A stretch of DNA of 64,000 nt from UBA1926 sp002337215 (GTDB taxonomy: Bacteria > Planctomycetota > Phycisphaerae > Phycisphaerales > UBA1924): assembly GCA_963973795.1 (NCBI GenBank), contig CAXBAF010000002.1, forward strand, positions 186,001 to 250,000, read 5' to 3'. A program made the position numbers and the translations under genes. The notes beneath the pieces were generated by a model, which was not told the origin of the DNA, did no database searches, and saw only the letters and a list, made by a program, of their open reading frames with translations. Below, in pieces: positions 1 through 7,924 of the stretch; position 1 is the first letter of the stretch, and every line of letters begins with the position of its first letter.

Positions 1-546
1 CCGCGCCTCGCTCTCGACCAGCAACGAAGGCCCGAACCGCTCCAGCGAGGCGAGCCCACCCCGGATGATCTCCAGTTCGTGCCCCTCCGCGTCGATCTTG
101 ACAAAGTCGAGGCGATCGAGCCCGTACGATTCGACCAATTCGTCGATCGACACGAGCCGCACATCCACGGCGTCCACCGCGCGCCCATCGCCCAGATCGC
201 CCATCGACGCGCCGTGCGTCGAATCACGCGGGATGTTGATCGTGCCCCGGCCCGGTGCTTCCGACGCCGCGGCGTGCACCACCGTCGCCTGGGCCATGTT
301 CACGGACCCCAGCGACGCGACGAGCCCCTCGACCATGCGCTCCTGCGGCTCGACCGCGATCACCCGTCCCGTCGTGCCCGCGCGCCGGCCCATCCAGAAC
401 GAGTACGCGCCCTTGTGCGCCCCGATATCGATCGCGACTCCCCCGCGCGGGATCGCCCCGAGCATCCGGCTGATCTCGGGTTTGTTGAGTTTCCAGCGGT
501 ATCGAGCGGCGCGAACGAGCAGACGGGTAGCGAGCGTGAGCGACAT
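1..546 (-). CDS. FkbM family methyltransferase (3' end cut by window)
   Basis: Probable SAM-dependent methyltransferase of the FkbM type, a family that often O-methylates sugars or small molecules. The 182 codons visible run off the left edge, so the C-terminus is missing. The start is the ATG at 546 (MSLTLATRLLV). The SAM-binding motif I is VAIDIGAHKGAYSFWM at about residues 39-54, followed by VIAVEPQERM. The FkbM signature DFVKIDAEGHELEIIRGG lies near residues 149-166. The gene follows the ZntB-like gene on the same strand with a gap of about 50 bp, so the two may be co-transcribed. The substrate cannot be told from the sequence. Confidence 0.85.
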   Translation of the reverse strand, partial: MSLTLATRLLVRAARYRWKLNKPEISRMLGAIPRGGVAIDIGAHKGAYSFWMGRRAGTTGRVIAVEPQERMVEGLVASLGSVNMAQATVVHAAASEAPGRGTINIPRDSTHGASMGDLGDGRAVDAVDVRLVSIDELVESYGLDRLDFVKIDAEGHELEIIRGGLASLERFGPSLLVESEAR

Positions 547-599
547 GCGGCCATCCTAGACGAACAGCCCTTCCGCCGGGGTCTCGTCCTGTGTGCCGT

Positions 600-1694
600 T
601 CAGAGCCAGCGGAGCGAACGGAACACCGCGACGAGGCCGCCCGCGACGACGACCATCCCCCCGGTGACCCACCAGAACGCCGCCGGGTCGTCCGCGCCCG
701 GCATCCCGCCGACATTGATCCCGAGAAGACCGGTGAGAAGACCGAGCGGGAGAGCGATCGCCGCGACGAGCGTCAGCAGGTACATCGTCCGGTTCGCCTG
801 ACGCTCGCGAGCAGAGCGGATCTCTTCCTGGGTCACCGCCGCCCGGTCCCGGACCTCCTCGAGATCCTCCACATACCGCGCCGTCCGCTGCGCGATCTCC
901 TGCAACTCCGCCCGCATCCCGGCGTCCAGCAGCTCGCTCGGCGACGACGCGAGCCCGAGCAACGCGTCGCGCTGCGGGGCCAAAAACCGGCGCAGCCGGA
1001 TCGCCTGCCGCCGGACCTCCGCGATGGGCCGCGTATCCAATCCCGACGCGTCCTCGCCCGCGAGCTGGTCCTCGGCCTCGTCGAGCAGGTTCTGCAGGTT
1101 GTCCACCGCCGGACCGATCCGCAGCGACAGCCCGTTCGAGATCGCGACCAGCACCCCGCCCGCCGTCGCGGGCGCCCGCCCCTCCATCGCGTGCTCCCGA
1201 AGCTTCCGGATCGTCGCAAACCGGAACTGCCGGAGCGTGATCAGGCGACCCGCCTCCGCCCACATGCGGATCACGATCAACTCGTCCGGCTCCGCCCCCG
1301 GGTTCATGTTCACGCCGCGCAGAATCACCAGCAAACCGTGCTGCCCATTCGATGACCGTTCCACCGCCCTGGGCCGGGTCTCCTCTGCCAGCAGCGCCTC
1401 GCCCACCAGCGAGGGGAGCCCGCTCGACTCCCGCACCCACGCCTGCGCGCGGGGCTTGGTCCGATCGAGGTGGATCCACCGTGCATTGCCGTCCGGAACC
1501 GAATCGATCGAAGACCACATCGCCTCCGCGATGTCGTCCGATCGCTCCGCCGGAAAATCCGACGCCTGCCCCGGAAGCACGGTCGTGAACACCAGACCGC
1601 CTTCCCGATCGAAAGGGTGGAACTCATGGCCGGGTGAGGTCGATGCGACCGGCGCGCCCGGTCCCCGAGCGATTGACTGTTCTTTGTCGGTCAT
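600..1694 (-). CDS. zntB: CorA-family metal transporter, ZntB-like
   Basis: Inner-membrane divalent-cation channel or transporter of the CorA superfamily, 364 aa. A long soluble N-terminal domain (about residues 1-300) ends in the charged helix typical of CorA proteins. Two C-terminal membrane helices follow (about 304-325 and 340-358). The loop after the first helix carries the family motif as GINVGGMPG, the form found in ZntB-type zinc transporters rather than the GMN followed by Pro-Glu of magnesium CorA. The start ATG at 1694 gives MTDKEQSIARG. The family is clear. Zinc rather than magnesium is inferred from the motif, and the direction of transport is not shown. Confidence 0.88.
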   Translation of the reverse strand: MTDKEQSIARGPGAPVASTSPGHEFHPFDREGGLVFTTVLPGQASDFPAERSDDIAEAMWSSIDSVPDGNARWIHLDRTKPRAQAWVRESSGLPSLVGEALLAEETRPRAVERSSNGQHGLLVILRGVNMNPGAEPDELIVIRMWAEAGRLITLRQFRFATIRKLREHAMEGRAPATAGGVLVAISNGLSLRIGPAVDNLQNLLDEAEDQLAGEDASGLDTRPIAEVRRQAIRLRRFLAPQRDALLGLASSPSELLDAGMRAELQEIAQRTARYVEDLEEVRDRAAVTQEEIRSARERQANRTMYLLTLVAAIALPLGLLTGLLGINVGGMPGADDPAAFWWVTGGMVVVAGGLVAVFRSLRWL

Positions 1695-2078
1695 GCATCA
1701 GCCCCAGAGCCCGCCGAGCCGGGCGCGTCGAACACGCCGACTCTATCACATCGTGCGCATCGAACACGCCCCACGCGCCGCGACGAACAGCCCGCCCACT
1801 TTCACGCCGCCCATGACCGATCCCCGCCTCACAGCCGATCCGAACGACCTCTCGGACGATCGGCGGGCGCTCTGGAACACGAACACCGATCGCGCCGCGC
1901 CTTCCCGGACCCTGTCCCCGAGTTTCGCGATCAACGCTGGTGCCGACCGGATCGGGATGGCCCAATGTCAACGGCGGTGGGCACAACGCGTCCCACCACC
2001 ACGCGATTCCAGGAGCCTGAGAAACTCCGCCAATCCGAACGCCGACGCAGGCGTTCAACAAACGAGAGAGGGAACAAC
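1695..2078. other. Intergenic region between divergent genes
   Basis: About 380 bp between the divergently read ZntB-like gene and the DUF4114-like gene. Frames are open on both strands here but their composition is Arg/Pro-rich and they lack ribosome binding sites, so I do not call genes. The right end carries the ribosome binding site AGAGAGGG just before the ATG at 2079. No convincing promoter or hairpin was seen. Confidence 0.5.
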
Positions 2079-2612
2079 ATGAAGAAGATCATCGCCACCG
2101 CCGTCGCGCCCGCCGTCATCGCCGCCGCCGCCTTCACCGCGAGCGCCGACATCACCGACTACGAAACCGGGCCGATCGTCTCGCCCTACGCCGCGACGTT
2201 CACCGTCGACTTCGTCTCGAGCCGCGCCGGCTGGACCGGCGAGCTGAGCTGGTTGTCCAATGTTGAGAACGAGGGTCCCGTGCTGCTGATGAGCAACAAG
2301 AGCGATCCCAACGCCGCCCCCACCTTCGTGGGCAGCGTCGCCGAGGGCGAGTCGGTCCTGTTCCAGTATGAGATCACCAACGGCACCCACAACATCTTCC
2401 GTCAGGACACCGAAGTCGGGGCCGCCCAATTCCGGCACCAGTGGACCAGCAGCAACACCGCTCGGCTGTTCGTCGAGGACATCAAGCTGCCCGGGGGCGA
2501 CGCCGACTACAACGACGCGATCTTCGATATCGCCTTCACCCCCGTCCCGACTCCGGGCACCTTCGCCATGGCGGGTCTGGCGGGCGGAATGCTGATCAAA
2601 CGCCGCCGCTGA
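2079..2612 (+). CDS. Secreted PEP-CTERM-like protein with DUF4114-like region
   Basis: A 177-aa exported protein. The start ATG at 2079 is preceded by AGAGAGGGAACAAC, a good ribosome binding site, and is followed by a clear signal peptide (MKKIIATAV, then an Ala-rich stretch to about residue 24, ending ASAD). The mid-region motif LPGGDADYNDAIFDIAF (about residues 140-156) resembles the Asp-rich motif of DUF4114 proteins, which may bind calcium. The C-terminus is PVPTPGTFAMAGLAGG followed by LIKRRR, a PEP-CTERM-type sorting tail: Pro-rich motif, hydrophobic helix, basic end. Exosortase-dependent anchoring is known for such tails, but no exosortase gene is visible here. Function is unknown. A strong terminator follows. 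Confidence 0.75.
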   Translation: MKKIIATAVAPAVIAAAAFTASADITDYETGPIVSPYAATFTVDFVSSRAGWTGELSWLSNVENEGPVLLMSNKSDPNAAPTFVGSVAEGESVLFQYEITNGTHNIFRQDTEVGAAQFRHQWTSSNTARLFVEDIKLPGGDADYNDAIFDIAFTPVPTPGTFAMAGLAGGMLIKRRR

Positions 2613-2662
2613 TCGACCCCGCTCGATCCCTACCCGATCGAGTCCACCACCGATTCTCATGA

Positions 2663-2696
2663 CGCCGCCCGGGCCACACACCCGGGCGGCGATTTT
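2663..2696 (+). terminator. Rho-independent terminator
   Basis: An 11-bp perfect GC-rich stem, CGCCGCCCGGG and CCCGGGCGGCG, with loop CCACACA, followed by ATTTTC. It lies 50 bp after the stop of the DUF4114-like gene. Confidence 0.85.
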
Positions 2697-2736
2697 CTGC
2701 GCCGTCTTTCCCCGCCCCGCCCCCTAATGTCCACCT

Positions 2737-4809
2737 GTGCGAGGCCCTATCCGTTCCAGCAAGCGACGCTACGACGACTATTTCGCCAAGCGCAAACGCG
2801 CCAACGCCGAGGACCGCGTTGCCGCGCGATCCAAGAACGACGCGACGCCGAGCGACAACAAGTCCGCCAGGCAACGCAAACGCTCCTTCGGCGCGCTCTT
2901 CACGGCTTTCTGGGGATTGCTCGTTGGCAAACGCTGGCGGGTCGTCGCCGCCCTCTGCACACTCTCGGTCGCAACCGGGCTCGGCCTCGCCGTCCCCTAC
3001 TCCTCCAAAATCGTCATCGACTACGCACTCACCGACAGCCCGGGACCCGCGGGCCTCCCGTCCTGGACCGGCATCGACTCGGCATCGGAATCCGCCCGAC
3101 GCACGCTCCTCGTCACGCTCGGCGTGTCGATCCTCATCATCAGCCTCGTCTCCGCCGGCTTCGGCATCTGGGGCCGATGGCAGTGCACCAAGCTGACCAA
3201 GCGCCTGCAGGCGATGCTCCGCAGGCGCGCGTTCGACCACGCCGTCCGCCTACCACTCAGCCGCATCAGCGATCTCAAATCGGGCGGCGTCGCCAGCATC
3301 CTGAGAGAAGACGCCGGCAACGCCGGCGAACTCCTCTTCAGCATGATCTACAACCCCTGGCGCGCCATCATCCAGCTCTCGGGAACCCTCATCATCCTCG
3401 CGATCGTCGATTGGCGACTGCTCGCGGGCGCACTCCTATTCATCCCCATCGTCTGGTTCAGCCACCGCACCTGGATCGCCCGCATCCGCCCCATCTACCG
3501 AGACGTCCGACGCACCCGACAGGGAATCGACGCCGGCGCGACCGAGTCCTTCGGCGGTATCCGCGTCGTCCGCGGCTTCCACCGCACCCACGCCGAAACC
3601 GGACGATTCACCCGCGACAACCACCTCATGTTCCGCCAGGAACTCCTCGCGTGGTGGTGGAGCCGGCTCCTCGAACTCGCCTGGCAGGTCCTCATCCCCC
3701 TCGCCTCAGCGGGCGTTCTGATCTACGGAGGCTGGCGCGTCCTCGAGGGCGACCTCACCCTGGGCGACCTCATGGCGTTCTCCGCCTACGTCCTCATGCT
3801 GCTCGGCCCGCTCGAAGCGCTCGTCGCGACCGCCTCCCAGATCCAATCCCAACTCGCCGGCTTCGATCGCACCCTTGACCTCTTCGAAGAGCCCACCGAA
3901 TTCCAGGACTCATCGCCTCCCCCCGCTCCAGATGGGGCGAGCGTCCCGTCGGCCTCTCCGACCCTCACGACGCTCCAGCGAGACCGGGTCCAGGGCCGCA
4001 TCACCCTCACCGATGTCGCCTTCCACTATCCCCGCAGCAAGGCCACCAAGCCCCTCGAATCCGAAGAACTCACCGAGCCGGCCCCGACCAAGCCGGACCT
4101 GCCGGACGTGCTCTCGGATATCTCGTTCACCGCGGAGCCGGGCCAGACCATCGCCCTCGTCGGCCCCTCGGGCTCGGGCAAAACCACGCTCTGCAATCTC
4201 ATCGCCCGCTTCTACGACCCCTCCAAGGGCTCCATCGCCCTCGACGGCACCGACCTCCGCCACATCGAGGTCGAGTCCTACCGCAAACTCCTCGGCATCG
4301 TCGAGCAGGACGTCTTCCTCTTCGACGGGTCCGTCGCCGAGAACATCGCCTACGCCCGCCGCGACGCGACCGACGAAGACATCCAGGACGCCGCGAAGAT
4401 CGCGAACGCGCACAACTTCATCACCGAGCTCGAATCGGGCTACGACACGATGATCGGCGAGCGCGGCGTCCGCCTCTCGGGCGGTCAGAAGCAACGCCTC
4501 GCGATCGCCCGGGCCGTCCTCGCCGACCCCCGGATCCTCATCCTCGACGAAGCCACCAGCAACCTCGACAGCGAGTCCGAACGACTCATCCAGGCCAGCC
4601 TCGACACCCTCATGGAAGGCCGAACGAGCTTCGTCATCGCCCACCGACTCAGCACCATCCGCCACGCCGACCAGATCATCGTCTTGGAAAAAGGCAGAAT
4701 CGCCGAGATGGGCACCCACGACCAGCTCGCCGCAAGGTCAGGCCGATACGCCGACCTCCTCAGCATCCAGCTCGGCCCCGATCACGCCGCGCACCCAGCG
4801 CGATCCTGA
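2737..4809 (+). CDS. ABC exporter, fused membrane and ATPase domains
   Basis: A 690-aa half-transporter of the MsbA/multidrug type, working as a dimer in the inner membrane. The start is GTG at 2737 (MRGPIRSSKRRY). A basic soluble leader of about 45 residues comes before the transmembrane domain (about 50-370). The ATPase domain has Walker A GPSGSGKTT near residue 475, the signature LSGGQKQR near 579 and Walker B ILILDEATS near 599, with the His of the H-loop in FVIAHRLST. Between the domains is a Pro/Ser-rich linker (about 390-415), then an insert of about 25 residues within the start of the ATPase domain, so the protein is longer than the usual 580-600 aa. The substrate is not indicated; lipid or peptide export is possible. 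Confidence 0.9.
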   Translation: MRGPIRSSKRRYDDYFAKRKRANAEDRVAARSKNDATPSDNKSARQRKRSFGALFTAFWGLLVGKRWRVVAALCTLSVATGLGLAVPYSSKIVIDYALTDSPGPAGLPSWTGIDSASESARRTLLVTLGVSILIISLVSAGFGIWGRWQCTKLTKRLQAMLRRRAFDHAVRLPLSRISDLKSGGVASILREDAGNAGELLFSMIYNPWRAIIQLSGTLIILAIVDWRLLAGALLFIPIVWFSHRTWIARIRPIYRDVRRTRQGIDAGATESFGGIRVVRGFHRTHAETGRFTRDNHLMFRQELLAWWWSRLLELAWQVLIPLASAGVLIYGGWRVLEGDLTLGDLMAFSAYVLMLLGPLEALVATASQIQSQLAGFDRTLDLFEEPTEFQDSSPPPAPDGASVPSASPTLTTLQRDRVQGRITLTDVAFHYPRSKATKPLESEELTEPAPTKPDLPDVLSDISFTAEPGQTIALVGPSGSGKTTLCNLIARFYDPSKGSIALDGTDLRHIEVESYRKLLGIVEQDVFLFDGSVAENIAYARRDATDEDIQDAAKIANAHNFITELESGYDTMIGERGVRLSGGQKQRLAIARAVLADPRILILDEATSNLDSESERLIQASLDTLMEGRTSFVIAHRLSTIRHADQIIVLEKGRIAEMGTHDQLAARSGRYADLLSIQLGPDHAAHPARS

Positions 4810-4826
4810 CCGGCCCACTCCCGGAT

Positions 4827-5708
4827 CTACGGGCATCCCGCGACGAACGCGACCACGAACGCGTTGATATCCGCGAGATCGAACAGACCGTTCCCATCCA
4901 GATCCGCCGGCATTTGCTGCGCATTGAACGCCGCGATGAACGCCCCGATGTCGGCGAGATCGAGCACATCCACAGGCGCCGCGAGATCCGCCGGGTTCTG
5001 GCACCCGCCGAAGCCTTCTGGAACCGCGATCGAAAAATCATCGCAGCCATAAATGATCCCGCCCTCGAGAATCCCCTTCTCATTGATCTCCAGCGTGCCG
5101 GTCATCACAACCGCGTCGAACCCGTCCGGATCGATGAACCCCACGAATACATGCCCGAACGCGGGCGTGTCGCCCGGGTACATCGCGCCGTAGCCCGTGA
5201 GCACATACCCCGGCTCGTTCGCGAAGTCCCGATCCTCAAACAGGAACCCGACCGACTGCCCGTCCGGGTTGGTGTTGAACCAGCCGCCAACCCCGAAGAT
5301 CGTCGCCCCCGCGGAGACTCGGATCGTCGTCGGGTACGGCTCGCCGACATGATTCTCGTACATCCCCCAACCGCCGGTCCGCGCCCAGTTGGGTGTCGTC
5401 GAAAGCCCGTGCTGCCGACTGCTGAACTGACTCCCGAACACATCTTTCGCTGCGGGCTCCCAGAGCACCCCCCCCGACACAACCTCAGGCTCAAGCATCG
5501 GATCGATAATCGTCGTCCGCGTCCCGTCCCATACTGCGGACTCAAATCCTTCCGAAACCACAATGTGCCCCAGTTGCTGGATCCTCGCGAGGAAATCGCC
5601 CTCATCCCGGTACCGCTCAACATCCGCCGACGCGCCCATGATCATCGCACCGATCACACAGCACGCCGAGACCACCGACCGACCCCAACCGTCGCATCCA
5701 CGAGACAT
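4827..5708 (-). CDS. Secreted protein with C-terminal GC-type dockerin-like module
   Basis: A 293-aa exported protein of unknown function. The ATG at 5708 is chosen because GGAGG sits 6-7 bases upstream and it starts a signal peptide (MSRGCDGWGRSVVSACCV, cleavage near GASA-DV). A TTG 18 bases further upstream is possible. The body (about 30-220) is a beta-rich region of no recognised family. The C-terminus is the paired module: Cys-Gln-Asn, PADLAAPVDVLDLADIGAF, then a second half PADLDGNGLFDLADINAF, ending AGCP. The second half keeps the full calcium-loop pattern DLDGNGLFDLAD, which is degenerate in the sister proteins. Its stop is 17 bp from the stop of the ABC exporter, which converges on it. 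Confidence 0.8.
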   Translation of the reverse strand: MSRGCDGWGRSVVSACCVIGAMIMGASADVERYRDEGDFLARIQQLGHIVVSEGFESAVWDGTRTTIIDPMLEPEVVSGGVLWEPAAKDVFGSQFSSRQHGLSTTPNWARTGGWGMYENHVGEPYPTTIRVSAGATIFGVGGWFNTNPDGQSVGFLFEDRDFANEPGYVLTGYGAMYPGDTPAFGHVFVGFIDPDGFDAVVMTGTLEINEKGILEGGIIYGCDDFSIAVPEGFGGCQNPADLAAPVDVLDLADIGAFIAAFNAQQMPADLDGNGLFDLADINAFVVAFVAGCP

Positions 5709-6045
5709 CACCGCCTCCGTCTTCAATCTGGACTATGAGGAGAAAAAGAGCCGATTAAATCGGACAAATCAATCCTATAACCAATACCCCGAATCCCACC
5801 TCGAAATCCGAGATTTGGCCCGACCAGGCCAGTGCGAACGCCGTTCAGAAACCATCTGGAAACTCAGAATCTCCGCCCGAGAGCCCCTTTTTCGCGCCTC
5901 TACCACCCGACCGGGTGGAACTTGTCCCGGAATTCTGCGAATCTGTCCCGACAAGGCCGGCATTCGTCAGGCCAGGGTCTCACCACCGACCAGTCGGTCT
6001 TCTCATCCGCGCCCATGCGCCGCAAGGCTGCAGAGAGGGGTCTCA
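5709..6045. promoter_or_regulatory. Shared upstream region of two divergent dockerin-type genes
   Basis: About 337 bp between two divergent genes for secreted dockerin-type proteins. The part near 5740-5800 is clearly richer in A and T than its surroundings. It contains an inverted repeat with arms CCGATT and AATCGG around a single A (5751-5763), and the sequence CCTATAACC just after it. This looks like a promoter or operator zone. No start site can be fixed from the sequence. Confidence 0.4.
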
Positions 6046-7287
6046 ATGCTCGTTTCGTCCATGGCTATCGCCATCGCCGCTGCTGCGGCAACAGCCGCGC
6101 CGCAGGCTGCCGCCGAGTCCATCGTCAGCCCCTCAGAAGGTCGCATCGGTATCACCCCCGACCCCATGCAGATCATCTCCGACAACGAGATCATCATCGA
6201 CGGTGTCACGTACAACTCGTGGGACGAGGTCGCGCTCTCCGGCTACTTCCAATCCATCGGCACCCGCTGCGCCGCACACCCGTCGGGCCACGATGTCGTC
6301 CTCCGCGGCTCGGGCAACGACTGCAACTTCACCCGCACCAACGTCGAGGATCAGTACGAGCCCGATCAGGGCCTGCTCCGAATCCCCGTCGTGGTCCACG
6401 TCATCCAGAGCTCAAACGGCACCGGCTTCATCTCCGAAAGCCGGGTCGAATCGCAGATCGACATTCTCAACGAAGACTTCCTCGCCATCTCCGGCACCTT
6501 CGGCGAGGACGGCGACAACGCACAGATCGAGTTCTTCCTCGCGACCGAAGACCCTCAGGGCAATCCCACCAACGGCATCACCTACTCGACCAACAATTCC
6601 TGGTTCAACGACAGCGGGTCCTATTGGAATTCCCTCGCCTGGGACACCAACCGCTACCTCAACATCTACACCAACTCCGCATCGGGCGCGCTCGGCTACG
6701 TCCCCGACCTCCCCCAAGGCGGCATCCCGGGGTCGAATTCCGACCGAGTGGTCGTCCTCTACTCCACCTTCGGGCGTAACGCACCCTTCGCCCCCTTCAA
6801 CCTCGGGCGAACCGGCACCCACGAGGTGGGACACTACATGGGCCTCTACCACACCTTCAACGGAGGCTGCCAGTCCACCTCCAACTGCTCAACCAACGGC
6901 GATCGCATCTGCGACACCAACCCCGAGTCCTCCCCCACATTCGGATGCCCGGGCTCCCGCACCTCGTGCGGCCTGCCCGCCCCCTCCGATAATTACATGG
7001 ACTACTCCGACGACTTCTGCATGCGTCGGTTCACCCCCGACCAGATCAACCGCATGCGCTGCACGCTCGAGCACTTCCGCCCCAACCTCGCCATCACCGG
7101 GCCCAGCGCCTGCAACAGCGCCGACATCGCCGAGCCGTTCGGCGTCCTCGACCTCAGCGACGTCAACGGGTTCGTCGACGCATTCGCCGCCCAGCAAGCA
7201 ACAGCCGACCTCGCCGCACCGAACGGGGTCTTCGATCTCTCAGATGTCCAGGCCTTCGTGAGCGGATTCAACGCAGGTTGCCCCTGA
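6046..7287 (+). CDS. Secreted M43 (pappalysin-type) zinc metalloprotease with GC-type dockerin-like tail
   Basis: A 413-aa exported metalloprotease. The ATG at 6046 follows GAGAGGGG by about 6 bases and starts a signal peptide (MLVSSMAIAIAAAAATAAP). The catalytic domain carries HEVGHYMGLYHTF near residues 259-271, the long zinc motif HExxHxxGxxH of metzincins in the form found in family M43. It also has the Met-turn as DNYMDYSDDFCM near residue 315. Cys-rich stretches around the active site fit disulfide-stabilised M43 enzymes. The C-terminal module is ADIAEPFGVLDLSDVNGF, then ADLAAPNGVFDLSDVQAF, ending AGCP. Substrate unknown; cleavage of extracellular or cell-surface proteins is inferred. 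A terminator follows about 55 bp after the stop. Confidence 0.88.
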   Translation: MLVSSMAIAIAAAAATAAPQAAAESIVSPSEGRIGITPDPMQIISDNEIIIDGVTYNSWDEVALSGYFQSIGTRCAAHPSGHDVVLRGSGNDCNFTRTNVEDQYEPDQGLLRIPVVVHVIQSSNGTGFISESRVESQIDILNEDFLAISGTFGEDGDNAQIEFFLATEDPQGNPTNGITYSTNNSWFNDSGSYWNSLAWDTNRYLNIYTNSASGALGYVPDLPQGGIPGSNSDRVVVLYSTFGRNAPFAPFNLGRTGTHEVGHYMGLYHTFNGGCQSTSNCSTNGDRICDTNPESSPTFGCPGSRTSCGLPAPSDNYMDYSDDFCMRRFTPDQINRMRCTLEHFRPNLAITGPSACNSADIAEPFGVLDLSDVNGFVDAFAAQQATADLAAPNGVFDLSDVQAFVSGFNAGCP

Positions 7288-7343
7288 TCCCCAGCATCTG
7301 ACCCACGACGGCACCCGAGCGACCAAATCTGATCACCAACAAG

Positions 7344-7368
7344 CCCCCGGCGCAAGCCGGGGGTTTTT
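7344..7368 (+). terminator. Rho-independent terminator
   Basis: An 8-bp stem, CCCCCGGC and GCCGGGGG, closed by a GCAA tetraloop and followed by TTTTT. It ends the metalloprotease transcript. Confidence 0.88.
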
Positions 7369-7456
7369 ACGTGCCCGCGCAAAGCTCACATAGATCATGA
7401 GACCCCAAAAAACAAACACGCCCGCCATCAGGCGAGCGCTGTTCATCAAACTCGAA

Positions 7457-7528
7457 TAGGGCAACAGGGACTCGAACCCCAACTAACAGAATCAGAATCT
7501 GTCGTGCTACCAATTACACCATTGCCCC
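7457..7528 (-). tRNA. tRNA-Gln(CUG)
   Basis: Cloverleaf read on the minus strand from 7528. The acceptor stem GGGGCAA pairs with TTGCCCT and A is the discriminator. The anticodon stem ACAGA/TCTGT encloses the loop TTCTGAT, giving anticodon CUG, which reads CAG. The T loop is TTCGAGT. The CCA end is not encoded. The T stem has two wobble-type pairs near its base, but the fold is complete. Confidence 0.9.
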
Positions 7529-7609
7529 GACCACCGCCGTGCACCCACGGCCGATCGGACAATGCTACCCGCGCCAGCCGCCACGGCAAGCACGGCCCCC
7601 CACTTCCGA

Positions 7610-7921
7610 TCACGATCCCCCGAGCCACGCCCCGCCGTTCCCCACGCCGTTCCCGCCCCGGTTCAGGGGCTTGGCGCGACCGTACGGCGAACGCCGACGC
7701 GCCGCGTTCTCCGCGGCCTCATCCGATTCGCCCTCCACGACCGGCGCAGACGAGTCCTCGGGCGTCTCGGACTTGCCGATCAGTGGCCCGCCGTCTTCCT
7801 GAACGCCGACCACCGGCTCAGGGTCCAAACCCAGACGCCGCGAACGGGCCGAGTCGATCTTGCGATCGAGCTTCCCAAGAATCGAACGCAGATCTTCGAA
7901 TGACTTCGCCGGTGTGGTCAT
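7610..7921 (-). CDS. Small hypothetical protein
   Basis: A 103-aa protein of unknown function. The ATG at 7921 (MTTPAKSFEDLRSILGKLD) is preceded by GGGAG about 8 bases upstream. The N-terminal part (about 5-35) is a charged amphipathic helix, KLDRKIDSARSRRLGLDPEP. The rest is acidic, then basic and Gly-rich, and looks disordered, ending GNGGAWLGGS. It lies between tRNA-Gln and a divergent gene whose first possible start is only 4 bp away. No signal peptide or membrane segment. I judge it real because the N-terminus has normal protein composition and a well-placed ribosome binding site, unlike the overlapping frames. Confidence 0.6.
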   Translation of the reverse strand: MTTPAKSFEDLRSILGKLDRKIDSARSRRLGLDPEPVVGVQEDGGPLIGKSETPEDSSAPVVEGESDEAAENAARRRSPYGRAKPLNRGGNGVGNGGAWLGGS

Positions 7922-7924
7922 CAG

